Origin: Stenotrophomonas sp. BIGb0135
Lineage (GTDB): Bacteria > Pseudomonadota > Gammaproteobacteria > Xanthomonadales > Xanthomonadaceae
DNA: 64,000 nt
Assembly (NCBI RefSeq): GCF_024810105.1
Contig: NZ_JANUDX010000007.1
Coordinates: 62,001 to 126,000, forward strand
Direction: 5' to 3'
Shown: positions 25,923-35,070 of the stretch, piece by piece
How positions within the stretch are numbered: the first letter of the stretch is position 1
How the letters are laid out: each line of letters opens with the position of its first letter
Made by a program: the position numbers and the translations under genes
The notes under the pieces: model-generated
Seen by the model: only the letters and a program-made list of their open reading frames with translations
Told to the model about the DNA's origin: nothing
Databases searched by the model: none

Positions 25923-27206
25923 TCAGCCGCGCAGCAGCGCGGGCAGCCACAGCGACAGTTCGGGGAAGAAGGTGACGATCACCAGCACCCCCAGCGCGGC
26001 GAACCAGAACGGCCAGATCGACCGCATGCTCTCGCCGACGCTGATCTTGCCGATCGCCGTGCCGATGAACAGCACCGAGCCCACCGGCGGGGTGACCAGG
26101 CCGAGGCCACCGGTCAGCACCAGCACCAGGCCGAAGTGGATCGGGTCGATCCCGTAAGCCTTGGCCACCGGCAGGAAGATCGGCGTGCAGATCAGGATCA
26201 TCGGCGCCAGGTCCATGAAGGTGCCCAGCAGCAGCAACATCACCACGATCATCAGCAGCACCATGAACTGGCTGTGCGCGAAGGACTGCAGGAAGTCCAC
26301 CGCGGCCGCCGGCACCTGCAGGTAGGCCAGCAGCCAGCCGAACACGGCGGCGGTGGCGATCACGAACAGGATCACCCCGGTGCTGCGTGCGGCATGGGTG
26401 ACCGTGCCGAGGAACTCGCGCCAGTTGAGCTGGCGATACAGCACGGTGGTGACCAGCAGCGCGTAGACCACCGCGATCGCCGCGCTCTCCACGGCGGTGA
26501 AGATGCCGGCGCGGATGCCGATGAAGATCAGCGCGACCAGGCCCAGGCCGGGCAGGGCCGAGACCATCCGCAGCAGCACCGCGCGCCAGCCCGGAAACAC
26601 TTCCACGCCGTAGCCACGGCGGCGCGCCACCACGTAGCCGGTGACCATCAATGCGAGGGTCATCAGCAGGGCCGGCACGATGCCCGCGGCGAACAGGTCG
26701 GCGATCGACAGCCCGCCCCCGGCCGCCGCCGAGAACAGGATCAGGTTGTGCGAGGGCGGCACCAGCAGCGCGACCAGCGCGGCGGTGATGCTCACGTTGA
26801 CCGCGAAGTCGCGGTCGTAACCGCGCTTGACCATCTGCGGGATCATCGTGCCGCCCACCGCCGAGACATCGGCGATGGCCGAGCCGGACACGCCGCCGAA
26901 GAACAGCGAGGACAGGATCGAGACCTGGCCCAGGCCGCCGCGCATGCGTCCCACCAGCGAAGACGCCAAGGAAATCAGGCGCTCGGAGATACCGCCGCGC
27001 ATCATGATTTCACCGGCGAAGATGAACAGTGGAATGGCAATCAGCGAGGCCGAGCCGGTGCCGGCGGAGATCTGCTGGACCAGCACCAGCGTGGGCAGGT
27101 CCAGGTACCACAGGGTGGCCAGCGCGGCGGCGGCCAGGGCGTAGGCGACCGGCACGCCGAGCAGCAGCAGTAGCGCGAAAACAGTAAAGAGGATCGTGAT
27201 GCCCAT
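25923..27206 (-). CDS. TRAP transporter large permease, DctM subunit
   Basis: A 427-residue protein with about 12 hydrophobic segments, typical of DctM/SiaM. Family motifs include IPLFIFAGEIMMRGGISERL, GGVSGSAIADVSAVG, LVPPSHN and a C-terminal GLVTPPVGSVLF. It forms the Na+-coupled permease with the DctQ subunit and the DctP binding protein. Its ATG is three bases beyond the DctQ stop. The group is in a uronate cluster, so a uronic acid or KDG-related substrate is likely. Confidence 0.93.
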   Translation of the reverse strand: MGITILFTVFALLLLLGVPVAYALAAAALATLWYLDLPTLVLVQQISAGTGSASLIAIPLFIFAGEIMMRGGISERLISLASSLVGRMRGGLGQVSILSSLFFGGVSGSAIADVSAVGGTMIPQMVKRGYDRDFAVNVSITAALVALLVPPSHNLILFSAAAGGGLSIADLFAAGIVPALLMTLALMVTGYVVARRRGYGVEVFPGWRAVLLRMVSALPGLGLVALIFIGIRAGIFTAVESAAIAVVYALLVTTVLYRQLNWREFLGTVTHAARSTGVILFVIATAAVFGWLLAYLQVPAAAVDFLQSFAHSQFMVLLMIVVMLLLLGTFMDLAPMILICTPIFLPVAKAYGIDPIHFGLVLVLTGGLGLVTPPVGSVLFIGTAIGKISVGESMRSIWPFWFAALGVLVIVTFFPELSLWLPALLRG

Positions 27207-27209
27207 GGT

Positions 27210-27749
27210 TCAGCGGTCTCCCTCGGCAACGGTGGCGGCGTCGGCGGGTCGCACGGCCTGCACCATCTGGTTCACGGCGAAGATCGCCATCAGCGCGCCG
27301 CCCACCGACAGCGGCAGGTAGTTGATGCTCTGCGGCAGGTTGGCGCCGGCGGCCTTGATGTCCAGGCCGTCCAGCAACAGCACGGCGGCCCACCAGGCGA
27401 TCACCACGCCCAGCACGGCCACCACCAGCGCGGAGAATACCTCCACGGCGCGACGCAGGCCGGCGTGCATGTGCGCGGCCAGCAGGAAGAAGCCGAAGTG
27501 GCGGCGGGTATGTACGCCGGTGGCCGCGCCCAGGCTCATCGCGGTGGCCAGCAGCAGCAGCGTGACCGGCTCGGTCCAGCTGGGCGAATCGTTGATGACG
27601 TAGCGGGCAAAGACCTGCCAGCCCTGCACCACCACCAACCCGAGCAGGGCCAGCACGGCGATGTGGATGGCCACCTCGGCGATGCCATTGAGCAGGCGTT
27701 GGGGCGCGCTGGGGACGATCACGAGCGGTTCGGAAGCGGTATCGGACAT
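27210..27749 (-). CDS. TRAP transporter small permease, DctQ subunit
   Basis: A 179-residue protein with four membrane segments (IAVLALLGLVVVQGW, TLLLLATAMSLGAA, LVVAVLGVVIAWWAA, LSVGGALMAIFAVNQ) and the DctQ signatures SWTEPVTLLLL and YLPLSVGGALM. The ATG at 27749 lies 11 bases after the DctP stop codon. The upstream open frame overlaps DctP and is not coding. Confidence 0.92.
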   Translation of the reverse strand: MSDTASEPLVIVPSAPQRLLNGIAEVAIHIAVLALLGLVVVQGWQVFARYVINDSPSWTEPVTLLLLATAMSLGAATGVHTRRHFGFFLLAAHMHAGLRRAVEVFSALVVAVLGVVIAWWAAVLLLDGLDIKAAGANLPQSINYLPLSVGGALMAIFAVNQMVQAVRPADAATVAEGDR

Positions 27750-27760
27750 CGCGGCAGGCC

Positions 27761-28765
27761 TCAGGCGAAGTCGCGGATGCGACGGGTGAGCGCGGCCAGC
27801 TCCGGCTGCTGCAGGTACTGCTGCAGCAGCGGATCGGCGGCCTTGCGGAAGGCGGGCATGTCGACCGCGTTGAACTGGATGCCGAAGTCGGCCACCGCCT
27901 GGCGGGCGCTGTTTTCCGAGGCATCCCACTGCTGGCGCATCACGTTGACCGATTCACGCGCGGTCTCCAGCAGCAGCTGGCGGTCGGCCGGGCTGAGCTG
28001 CTCGAAGCTGTCGCGCGACATCAGCAGCACGTCCGGCGCATAGGAATGGTCGCTCTGCGACCAGTAGTGCGCGGCCTCGAAATGGCGGCTGGAGTGGAAG
28101 CTGCGCATGTTGTTTTCCGCACCGTCGATCATGTGCGTCTCCATGCCGGAGAAGGTGTCGCCCAGCGACATCGGCGTGGGATTGGCACCGAGCAGGCGCA
28201 TCAGCTGGATGAAGATGTCCGAGGACGCCACGCGCAGCTTCAGGCCGTGCAGGTCCTTGGGTTCAACGATGGGATGCTTGGTGTTGTAGAAGCAGCGCGC
28301 GCCGGAATCGTAGATGGCCAGGCCGACCAGGTCGCGCGTCTCGAAGCCACGCAGCACCGCATCGGCGATGCCGCCGTCCAGCGCGCGGCGCATGTGCGCC
28401 ACCGATTCGAACACATACGGCAGGCACAGGGCCTGGGTCAGCGGGAACGCATTGTTGAGCGCGCCGGAGTACACCCGGGTGATGTCGATGGCGCCGAAGC
28501 GGGCCATGTCGATCGCCTCGGATTCGCGACCGAGCTGGCCGGAGTGGTACTGGCGCAGCTTCAGGCGCCCCCCGGTCTTCTGTTCGAGCTGCTGGCCGAT
28601 CCACTTCACCGCGGTCACGGTGGGGTAGTCGGCCACGTGCACGTCGGTGGCGGTCAGCAGGTGCGCGCCCGGCACGTCGCTGCCGGTGCTGCGCGAACAC
28701 GCCGACAGCACGGGCACGCTCAGCGCGCCCAGACCGGTGGCAAGGAAATTTCTGCGAGTGAACAT
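27761..28765 (-). CDS. TRAP transporter solute-binding protein, DctP subunit
   Basis: A 334-residue periplasmic binding protein. The N-terminus MFTRRNFLATGLGALS has a twin-arginine-like motif and ends LSAC, a lipobox, so it may be a lipid-anchored Tat substrate. The DctP core includes the conserved arginine region GLKLRVASSDIF, whose arginine binds the ligand carboxylate, and the GMETHMIDGAENN segment. ATG 28765 has GGAGG six bases upstream; an in-frame ATG at 28792 is less likely. The carboxylate-binding fold fits a uronate as ligand. Confidence 0.93.
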   Translation of the reverse strand: MFTRRNFLATGLGALSVPVLSACSRSTGSDVPGAHLLTATDVHVADYPTVTAVKWIGQQLEQKTGGRLKLRQYHSGQLGRESEAIDMARFGAIDITRVYSGALNNAFPLTQALCLPYVFESVAHMRRALDGGIADAVLRGFETRDLVGLAIYDSGARCFYNTKHPIVEPKDLHGLKLRVASSDIFIQLMRLLGANPTPMSLGDTFSGMETHMIDGAENNMRSFHSSRHFEAAHYWSQSDHSYAPDVLLMSRDSFEQLSPADRQLLLETARESVNVMRQQWDASENSARQAVADFGIQFNAVDMPAFRKAADPLLQQYLQQPELAALTRRIRDFA

Positions 28766-28803
28766 CTGCGCCCTCCCAAGCGGACTGTCCATGGCTGCGC
28801 GGT

Positions 28804-29625
28804 TTACCCGGCAGCGATGGCCCTGCAGGTAATGTCGCCGTAGCCGGCGAAACGGATCAATGCCTGTTGCCCAACGGCGATGTCGTGGATGCCGGTGGCG
28901 TTGCCGCTGGCGATCAGGTCGCCGGCCTTGAGCGGCCGCCCACGCTGCGCCGAACGCGCCAACGCGAAGGCGTAGGCGGTACGCAGCCCACCGGGCAGCA
29001 GGGTGGCACCGCCGGTGCCGACCACCTCGCCCTCGATGCGGGTTTCCGCGCGCAGGTCGGCGTCATCCAGGGCGGTCCAGTCGGGGATTTCCCCGCCCAG
29101 CACCAGGCCGTTGTTGTTGCCGAAGTCGGACACCACCACGCGCGGGCCGAGCTGGTTGATGGTGGCCAGCGGGCTGCTGGCCACTTCCACGCCATAGAAC
29201 AGCTTGGCCGGCAGGGCTTCGGCTTCCTCGGCGGTCCAGTGCAGCTTGTCGGCCGGCGCGTCTTCCAGCAGCTGGATCACGAACTCGGCCTCGACCGCGC
29301 CGAAGCCGCCGACGAACACCGGGATGTCCACTGTTCCACCGGTGGCATTCCAGAGCCGGCGGGAGAAGATCGGGCCCAGCAGGCGGTCGTCGCCCGAGCT
29401 GTCGCGGCGCTCGGCCGCGATGTAGCCGACCTTCCAGCCGACCACCGTGTCGTCCCACAGGTCGATCGCCTGGTCCTGCACGCGGTAGGCGGTGACCAGG
29501 TCCGGCGGGATCTGGCCGGGGAAATCGGGCACTGCGCGGCCCTGCTGGCGGGCGCCGACGAAGGCGCGGGCGATCTCGCCCAACCCCTGGTCTGGCAGGT
29601 CGTGTGTGCCGTGATCGTTGCTCAA
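28804..29625 (-). CDS. 2-keto-4-pentenoate hydratase/FAH-like enzyme
   Basis: A 273-residue protein of the fumarylacetoacetase-fold hydratase type (MhpD/HpaH-like): VTAYRVQDQAIDLW near the start, GWKVGYIAAE, the metal-ligand acidic cluster VEAEFVIQLLED, and SGNATGIHDIAVGQ at the end. The start is TTG at 29625 with GGGAG six bases upstream; there is no ATG nearby. The function in uronate use is unclear: family members hydrate 2-keto-4-pentenoates or split acylpyruvates, so an alternative KDG-like dehydration product may be the substrate. It heads the TRAP/GH43/lacI run, below a candidate operator. Confidence 0.8.
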   Translation of the reverse strand: MSNDHGTHDLPDQGLGEIARAFVGARQQGRAVPDFPGQIPPDLVTAYRVQDQAIDLWDDTVVGWKVGYIAAERRDSSGDDRLLGPIFSRRLWNATGGTVDIPVFVGGFGAVEAEFVIQLLEDAPADKLHWTAEEAEALPAKLFYGVEVASSPLATINQLGPRVVVSDFGNNNGLVLGGEIPDWTALDDADLRAETRIEGEVVGTGGATLLPGGLRTAYAFALARSAQRGRPLKAGDLIASGNATGIHDIAVGQQALIRFAGYGDITCRAIAAG

Positions 29626-29681
29626 GCGGGTCTCCCGGTGAATGGTGCACTGCCCATCGACAGCGTCTGGATGTGCTGTAT

Positions 29682-29700
29682 ATGGTAAACCGGTGTCATT
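29682..29700. promoter_or_regulatory. candidate LacI operator in divergent promoter (site b)
   Basis: Minus-strand reading is AATGACACCGGTTTACCAT, differing from site a at one base. It lies between the FAH-like gene (minus) and the alpha/beta-hydrolase gene (plus) and could control both. Confidence 0.7.
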
Positions 29701-29779
29701 GGCAATGTGCAGCGCGTCAGAACGCTGCGGCCGGGGCACCATGGACCCGATGCCCCTGATCACGAGGACACCTGCCGCT

Positions 29780-30781
29780 ATGTTCCGCGCCGTTCTGCTG
29801 CCCTTGCTGGCCTGCCTGTTGCTGGCAGGCGCTCCGTCGCCCCTGCGCGCCGCCGAACGCAGCGTGCCGGCCACCGAACCCGCCGTCGGCAGCGCCGACC
29901 GCATCGCGCTGTGGCCGGCCGGGCAGGTGCCGGGCGAATCCGGGGCGCCGCGCACGCCGCACGTCATCGAGCGCAGCGATGACCCGACATTGCCGGACCG
30001 CTACATCGACGATGTGGATGCGCCCTATCTGGTCGCCTACCGGCCCAAGCACCCCAACGGCAGCGCCCTGCTGGTGATTCCCGGCGGCGGCTACCAGCGC
30101 ATCGTGCTGGACAAGGAAGGCACTGCGCTGGTGCCGGCCTTCGTCGAGCGCGGCGGGGTAACCCTGTTCGTGCTGCGGTATCGGCTGCCGGCCGGGCGCA
30201 GCGATCGCCAGGCCGCGCTCGCCGATGCGCAGCGCGCACTGCGGCTGATCCGCGACCGCGCGAAACGCTGGCAGCTGGATCCAGGCCGCATCGGGGTGAT
30301 CGGCTTCTCCGCCGGCGGCCATGTCGCCGCACGCTTGAGCACCGGCTTCGACCTGCCGGCGTACCCGGCGCGCGATGCGGTCGACCGCCAGAGCGCGCGG
30401 CCGGACGTGGCCCTGCTGCTGTACCCGGTGATCGACATGGGGCCGCATGCACACAGCGGCTCGCGCGCTCGACTGCTCGGCGAGCATCCGGATGCGGCCT
30501 TGGTGGCGCAGTTCTCGATGCAGGACCACGTGCGCGCCGACATGCCGCCCACCTTCCTGGTACATGCGCAGGACGACAAGGTGGTGTCGGTGCACAACAG
30601 CCTGGTCTATTACCAGGCGCTCACCCGGGCCGGTGTTGCCAGCGAGATGCACCTGTTCCCGCAGGGCGGGCATGGCTTTGGCGTGCGCATCCAACCCGGA
30701 CTCACCACCGCGCAGTGGCCCACGCTGGCCCTGCAGTGGATGCAGGCACGGTACGCACCGGTCGCGGAGGCCCGCCCATGA
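29780..30781 (+). CDS. exported alpha/beta-hydrolase, esterase (xylan/pectin deacetylase-like)
   Basis: A 333-residue exported hydrolase. After the signal peptide (MFRAVLLPLLACLLLAGAPS) come LLVIPGGGYQ (oxyanion hole), nucleophile elbow GFSAGGH, and an Asp/His pair in AQDDKVVS and PQGGHGFG. This is the arrangement of BD-FAE/acetyl-xylan-esterase-type enzymes. ATG 29780 is preferred for the signal peptide; in-frame ATGs at 29741 and 29750 are alternatives. Its stop codon overlaps the next gene's ATG (ATGA), so the two esterases are coupled. Removal of acetyl groups from plant polymers fits the location. Confidence 0.84.
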   Translation: MFRAVLLPLLACLLLAGAPSPLRAAERSVPATEPAVGSADRIALWPAGQVPGESGAPRTPHVIERSDDPTLPDRYIDDVDAPYLVAYRPKHPNGSALLVIPGGGYQRIVLDKEGTALVPAFVERGGVTLFVLRYRLPAGRSDRQAALADAQRALRLIRDRAKRWQLDPGRIGVIGFSAGGHVAARLSTGFDLPAYPARDAVDRQSARPDVALLLYPVIDMGPHAHSGSRARLLGEHPDAALVAQFSMQDHVRADMPPTFLVHAQDDKVVSVHNSLVYYQALTRAGVASEMHLFPQGGHGFGVRIQPGLTTAQWPTLALQWMQARYAPVAEARP

Positions 30782-32406
30782 GCGATTCGCCCGCCGATCT
30801 GCAGCGCCGCCGCTTCCTGCGCGACAGCGCGCGTTACGCAGCGATGCTCGCCGCTGGCAGCGTGCCGCTGCTGTCGACCGCCGCCCCTGCCGTGCCCGGT
30901 CCGCGCCAGGCCGCCGCGCCGCTGGCGACGGTGCGCAGCGGACGCCTGCGCGGCCAGGCCGAGCACGGGGTGAACGTGTTCCGCGGTGTTCCCTACGGGG
31001 CCGACACGCGCGCGCGGCGCTTCCTGCCGGCGCTGCAGGAGCTGCCGTGGCGCGGCGTGCGCGATGCCAGCGCGTACGGGTCGTCCGCCCCGCAGGGTGG
31101 CAGCGATGGCCCGGGCAGCGAAGACTGCCTGTACCTCAACGTGTGGACGCCGGCGCTGCGCGACGGCGGCAAGCGGCCGATCCTGTTCTATATCCACGGC
31201 GGTGCCTACAACAACGGCTCGGGCAGCGATCCGCTGTACGACGGCAGCGCGCTGTGCCGCCGCGGCGACGTGGTGGTGGTGACGGTCAACCACCGCCTCA
31301 ACGTGTTCGGTTATCTGTACCTGGGCGCCTTCGGCGACCCGGCCCTGGCCGGCTCGGGCAACGTCGGCCAGCTCGACCTGGTGCAGGCGCTGCAGTGGGT
31401 GCGCCAGCACGCACAGGAGTTCGGCGGCGATGCCGGCAACGTCACCGTGTTCGGCCAGTCCGGCGGCGGTGCCAAGATCGCCACGCTGATGGCGATGCCG
31501 GCCGCGCGCGGGCTGTTCCAGCGCGCCTGGACCATGAGCGGCCAGCAGGTGACCGCGGCCGGGCCGCGTGCGGCCAGCCAACGCGCACGGATCGCGATGC
31601 AGGCAGTGGGTGCGAATGATGTGGCCGCGCTGCGTGCGCTCTCGACCGAGGCGCTGCTGGCGGCCACCCGCGCGCGCGATCCGTCGCGGGTGGAAGACAC
31701 CGGCCTGTATCTCGGCCCGGTGCTGGACGGCGCAGTGCTGCCGGTGCATCCGTTCTGGCCGGAGGCAGCCGCGCAGTCGGCGGGCATCCCGATGGTGATC
31801 GGCAACACCCATGATGAAACCCGCGCCTTCCTCGGCAACGACCCGGCCAACTTCGCCCTGACCTGGGAAACCCTCCCGGCCAAGCTGGAGAAGGAGCAGT
31901 ACACCGACCTGCTGTCGTCGACCGTGATCGCGGAATACCGGCGCCTGTACCCGCACTACACGCCGTCGGAGGTGTTCTTCGCCGCTACGACCGCCGGGCG
32001 CTCCTGGCGCGGCGCGGTCGAGGAGCTGGAGGCGCGCGCACGCCAGGGCGCACCGACCTGGGCGTACCAGCTGGATTGGGGCTCACCGCTGGACGGCGGC
32101 CGATTCGGGGCGTTCCACACGCTGGATATCCCGCTGGTGTTCGACACCACCGGCCAACCGGGATCGCGCACGGGCGGGGGCGATGACGCCCGGCAGGTGG
32201 CCGCGTCGATGAGCGAGGCGTTGATCGCGTTCGCGCGGCACGGCGATCCCCACCATGCGGGGCTGCCGCGCTGGGACAGGTATTCGCTGGAGCGCCGCGA
32301 GACGATGCTGTTCGACCGGGTTCCACGCCAGGCCAACGATCCCCGCGGTGGCGAGCGCGAACTGTACCGGCAGGCGCCTTTCATCCAGCGCGGAACGTTC
32401 GGGTGA
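30778..32406 (+). CDS. carboxylesterase, type B family, exported
   Basis: A 542-residue enzyme of the type B carboxylesterase family. The N-terminus LQRRRFLRDSARYAAMLAAG is a twin-arginine-like signal. The family blocks are EDCLYLNVWTP, YIHGGAYNNG (oxyanion hole), nucleophile elbow GQSGGG and an acidic/His pair in GNTHDETRAF and GRFGAFHTLDIPLVF. It would cleave carboxylic esters, here probably acetyl or feruloyl groups. It overlaps the previous gene by four bases. The next 155 bases to the dioxygenase-like gene have no coding potential. Confidence 0.88.
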   Translation: MSDSPADLQRRRFLRDSARYAAMLAAGSVPLLSTAAPAVPGPRQAAAPLATVRSGRLRGQAEHGVNVFRGVPYGADTRARRFLPALQELPWRGVRDASAYGSSAPQGGSDGPGSEDCLYLNVWTPALRDGGKRPILFYIHGGAYNNGSGSDPLYDGSALCRRGDVVVVTVNHRLNVFGYLYLGAFGDPALAGSGNVGQLDLVQALQWVRQHAQEFGGDAGNVTVFGQSGGGAKIATLMAMPAARGLFQRAWTMSGQQVTAAGPRAASQRARIAMQAVGANDVAALRALSTEALLAATRARDPSRVEDTGLYLGPVLDGAVLPVHPFWPEAAAQSAGIPMVIGNTHDETRAFLGNDPANFALTWETLPAKLEKEQYTDLLSSTVIAEYRRLYPHYTPSEVFFAATTAGRSWRGAVEELEARARQGAPTWAYQLDWGSPLDGGRFGAFHTLDIPLVFDTTGQPGSRTGGGDDARQVAASMSEALIAFARHGDPHHAGLPRWDRYSLERRETMLFDRVPRQANDPRGGERELYRQAPFIQRGTFG

Positions 32407-32561
32407 GGCGCACGGGGGGTGAATACGTCATGGCACGCGCGTCGTTTGATAGACGTTTGGGACTTTTTCGTCGACTTTGATCTGCGTTGCGCTTGATTTG
32501 ACCCGATCTGTCGTGATTCCCGTCAAACACCGCGTTCACCGCAATCGCCTAGACTGGGGGC

Positions 32562-33152
32562 ATGCAAGATTTCCGCGACCCGTTTCCCCCGTTTCATGGA
32601 CGTGATCGATTGATCGCCGCCGTCGATCACGCGGTCCAGCACGATGATGCCCACCAGATCGCCGCGACGCTGCGCCATGCGCTGCGCGAGGCGATCGCCG
32701 ACAGCCGCATCCAGTTGCCGGCCTGCGTACACCACCCGATCGAGGACCACTACGCGCGCCGCGAGCTGTACCGCAGCGCGGCGCACGGCTACAGCATCGT
32801 GGCGATGAGCTGGGGGCCGGGGCAGGGCACGCCACTGCACGACCACAGCGGCCTGTGGTGCGTGGAAGGGGTGTGGCTGGGCCAACTGGAAATCACCCAG
32901 TACCAGCTGCTGGAACGCGACGGCGAGCGCTTCCGCTTCCGCGCACAACCGGCGATCCTCGGCGACTGCGGCAGCGCCGGCAGCCTGATCCCGCCGCACG
33001 AGTACCACACCATCCGCAATACCAGCGCCGACGACCTGGCGATCTCGGTCCACGTCTACCAGGGCGAAATGACCCGCAGCGCGGTGTTCGAGCCCGACGG
33101 GGGCGACTGGTACGCGCGCCGCGTGCAGGTGATGGAAACAGACGCGGCGTGA
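32562..33152 (+). CDS. cysteine dioxygenase-like cupin protein
   Basis: A 196-residue cupin of the cysteine dioxygenase family. Likely iron ligands are the two histidines in GTPLHDHSGLWCV and a third in PPHEYHTIRN; the PxHDH and Cys (WCVEGVWLG) positions match thiol dioxygenases. It would oxidise cysteine or a related thiol to a sulfinate. It interrupts the uronate region and does not obviously belong to it. Its last 29 codons and everything downstream are repeated three more times in the following spacer. Confidence 0.84.
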   Translation: MQDFRDPFPPFHGRDRLIAAVDHAVQHDDAHQIAATLRHALREAIADSRIQLPACVHHPIEDHYARRELYRSAAHGYSIVAMSWGPGQGTPLHDHSGLWCVEGVWLGQLEITQYQLLERDGERFRFRAQPAILGDCGSAGSLIPPHEYHTIRNTSADDLAISVHVYQGEMTRSAVFEPDGGDWYARRVQVMETDAA

Positions 33153-34079
33153 TCCGGTAGTGCCGCGTCATGCTCGGCAGCAGCGCAATGCGGCGTGGTT
33201 CATGCCCTCTCTGCGTTTCGGCCGGTTGTCTTCTGCCAAGGGCAGCCGAGCGTGGCTCGGCTCTACCCGGGGTGGCGTGGGTGTGGGTGTGGGCGTGGAT
33301 CATCCCGCGGTGCTTGGTGAAATGACCCGCAGCGCGGTGTTCGAGCCCGATGGCGGCGACGGGGACGCAGGCCGCGTGCAGGTGATGGACACCGACGCGG
33401 CGTTATCCGGTAGTGCCGAGCCATGCTCGGCAGCAGCGCAATGCGGCGTGGGTCATGCGCCGCTCTCCACGTGCGGGCCGGTTGTCTTCTGCCAAGGGCA
33501 GCCGAGCGTGGCTCGGCTCTACCCGGGGTGGCGTGGGTGTGGGCGTGGGCGTGGGCGTGGATCATCCCGCGGTGCTTGGTGAAATAACCCGCAGCGCAGT
33601 GTTCGAGCCCGATGGCGGCGACGGGTACGCACGCCGCGTGCAGGTGATGGACACCGACGCGGCGTGATCCGGTAGTGCCGGGCCATGCTCGGCAGCAGCG
33701 CAATGCGGCGTGGGTCATGCGCCGCTCTCCACGTGCGGGCCGGTTGTCTCCTGCCAAGGGCAGCCGAGCGTGGCTCGGCTCTACCCGGGGTGGGCGTGGG
33801 CGTGGGTGTGGATCATCCCGCGGTGCTTGGTGAAATGACTCGCAGCGCGGTGTTCGAGCCCGACGGGGGCGACTGGTACGCGCGCCGCGTGCAGGTGATG
33901 GACACCGACGCGGCGTGATCCGGTAGTGCCGAGCCATGCTCGGCAGCAGCGCAACGCGGCGTGGGCATGCGCCGCTCTCCACGTGCGGGCCGGTTGTCTT
34001 CTGCCAGGAGCAGCCGAGCGTGGCTCGGCTCTACCCGGCGTTACCCGGCGTGGCGTGGGCGCGGGCGTGGATAATCCCG
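33066..34079 (+). repeat. four-copy tandem amplification of an intergenic region, with gene 3' end
   Basis: This gene-free stretch is occupied by a tandem repeat. Units begin with GAAATGACCCGCAGCGC at 33066 (inside the dioxygenase-like gene), 33319, 33581 and 33832, giving periods of 253, 262 and 251 bases. Each holds the last 29 codons of the dioxygenase-like gene, a SMAG-like palindrome pair, a (GTGGGC)-rich stretch and a copy of the sequence just before phzF (GTGGATCATCCCG). Copies 3 and 4 keep the stop codon; in copy 2 TGA has become TTA. Length differences come mainly from the GTGGGC stretch. The last unit runs directly into the native phzF leader. Confidence 0.92.
33409..33523. repeat. 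SMAG-like palindromic pair within repeat unit
   Basis: Two palindromes (GCCGAGCCATGCTCGGC and CCGAGCGTGGCTCGG) in opposite orientation, starting GGTAG and ending CTACC. One such pair, with small changes, lies in each unit of the array. The GTAG end and stem sequence fit the SMAG repeats of Stenotrophomonas maltophilia. Confidence 0.75.
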
Positions 34080-34099
34080 TGATGCTTCCGGAGTTTCCG

Positions 34100-34939
34100 A
34101 TGTCCATTCATCCGTTCCAACAGGTCAACGTGTTCAGCGCCGATCCGCTGCTGGGCAATCCCCTCGCGGTCGTGCTCGATGCCGCCGGTATCGACGAGGC
34201 GCGCATGGCGGCGTTCGCGCGCTGGACCAACCTGAGCGAGACCACCTTCGTGTTGCCGCCCACCGATCCGCGCGCGGACTACCGGGTGCGCATCTTCACC
34301 ACGCTGGAGGAACTGCCGTTTGCCGGCCACCCGACCCTGGGCAGCTGCCATGCGTGGCTGGCGCAGGGCGGGGTGCCGAAGGGGCAGGAGATCGTGCAGG
34401 AGTGCGGGATCGGCCTGGTGCGTATCCGCCACGGCGAGACCGGGCTGGCGTTCCTGGCCCCGCCACTGCTGCGCGGCCGGGCGCTGGACCCGGCGGTGCG
34501 CGAGCGCGTGCGCGCCGGTCTCGGCGTGCGTGTGGAGGACGTGGTGGACGCGCGCTGGGTGGAAAACGGCACCGGTTGGCTGGCACTGCGCCTGCGTGAC
34601 CGCGCCACGGTGCTGGCGCTGCAGCCGGACTACACGCAGCTGGACGGACTGAAGGTCGGGGTGTTCGGGCCGTGGCAGCCAGGCGACGGCGACGCGGCAC
34701 AGTTCGAGAGCCGCGCCTTCATCGCTGGCGACGGCGCGCCGGAGGATCCGGCCACCGGCAGCCTCAATGCGGGTATCGCGCGCTGGTTGCTCGAGGAAGG
34801 GCAGGTGCCGGACCGCTATGTGATCAGCCAGGGCACCGTGCTGGGGCGTGCCGGGCGGTTGCAGGTGGAACGGGTGGGCGATGCGCTGTGGATCGGCGGG
34901 GCCTGCGTGACCTGCATTGCGGGCACGGTCACGCTGTAA
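34100..34939 (+). CDS. PhzF-family isomerase/epimerase
   Basis: A 279-residue protein of the PhzF family. Family features are QVNVFSADPLLGNPLAVVLDA at the start (in which NPLAVV is conserved), the catalytic Glu in TNLSETTFVLPP, GHPTLGSCH, and DPATGSLNAG near the C-terminus. PhzF proteins isomerise or epimerise small diene acids; no phenazine genes are here, so the substrate is unknown. ATG 34100 has GGAG six bases upstream; the ATG at 34082 is less favoured. The spacer upstream is the repeat array. Confidence 0.9.
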   Translation: MSIHPFQQVNVFSADPLLGNPLAVVLDAAGIDEARMAAFARWTNLSETTFVLPPTDPRADYRVRIFTTLEELPFAGHPTLGSCHAWLAQGGVPKGQEIVQECGIGLVRIRHGETGLAFLAPPLLRGRALDPAVRERVRAGLGVRVEDVVDARWVENGTGWLALRLRDRATVLALQPDYTQLDGLKVGVFGPWQPGDGDAAQFESRAFIAGDGAPEDPATGSLNAGIARWLLEEGQVPDRYVISQGTVLGRAGRLQVERVGDALWIGGACVTCIAGTVTL

Positions 34940-35070
34940 CGGGGATTGGGCGCGGCAGGGTCGCACCCCGATCGACCGCCGGTATCCTCTGGCGGCACGG
35001 GAACGGGCTGAGCCCCACCGCACGCCGCGTTGCTGCGTTGTTGCGCTGCGCCGCTGCGCCGCTGCGCGCG

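Noticed and set aside
33066..34079. Possible CRISPR array
   Set aside because: Units are about 250 bases and repeat a gene end and a promoter; there are no short repeats with unique spacers and no cas genes.
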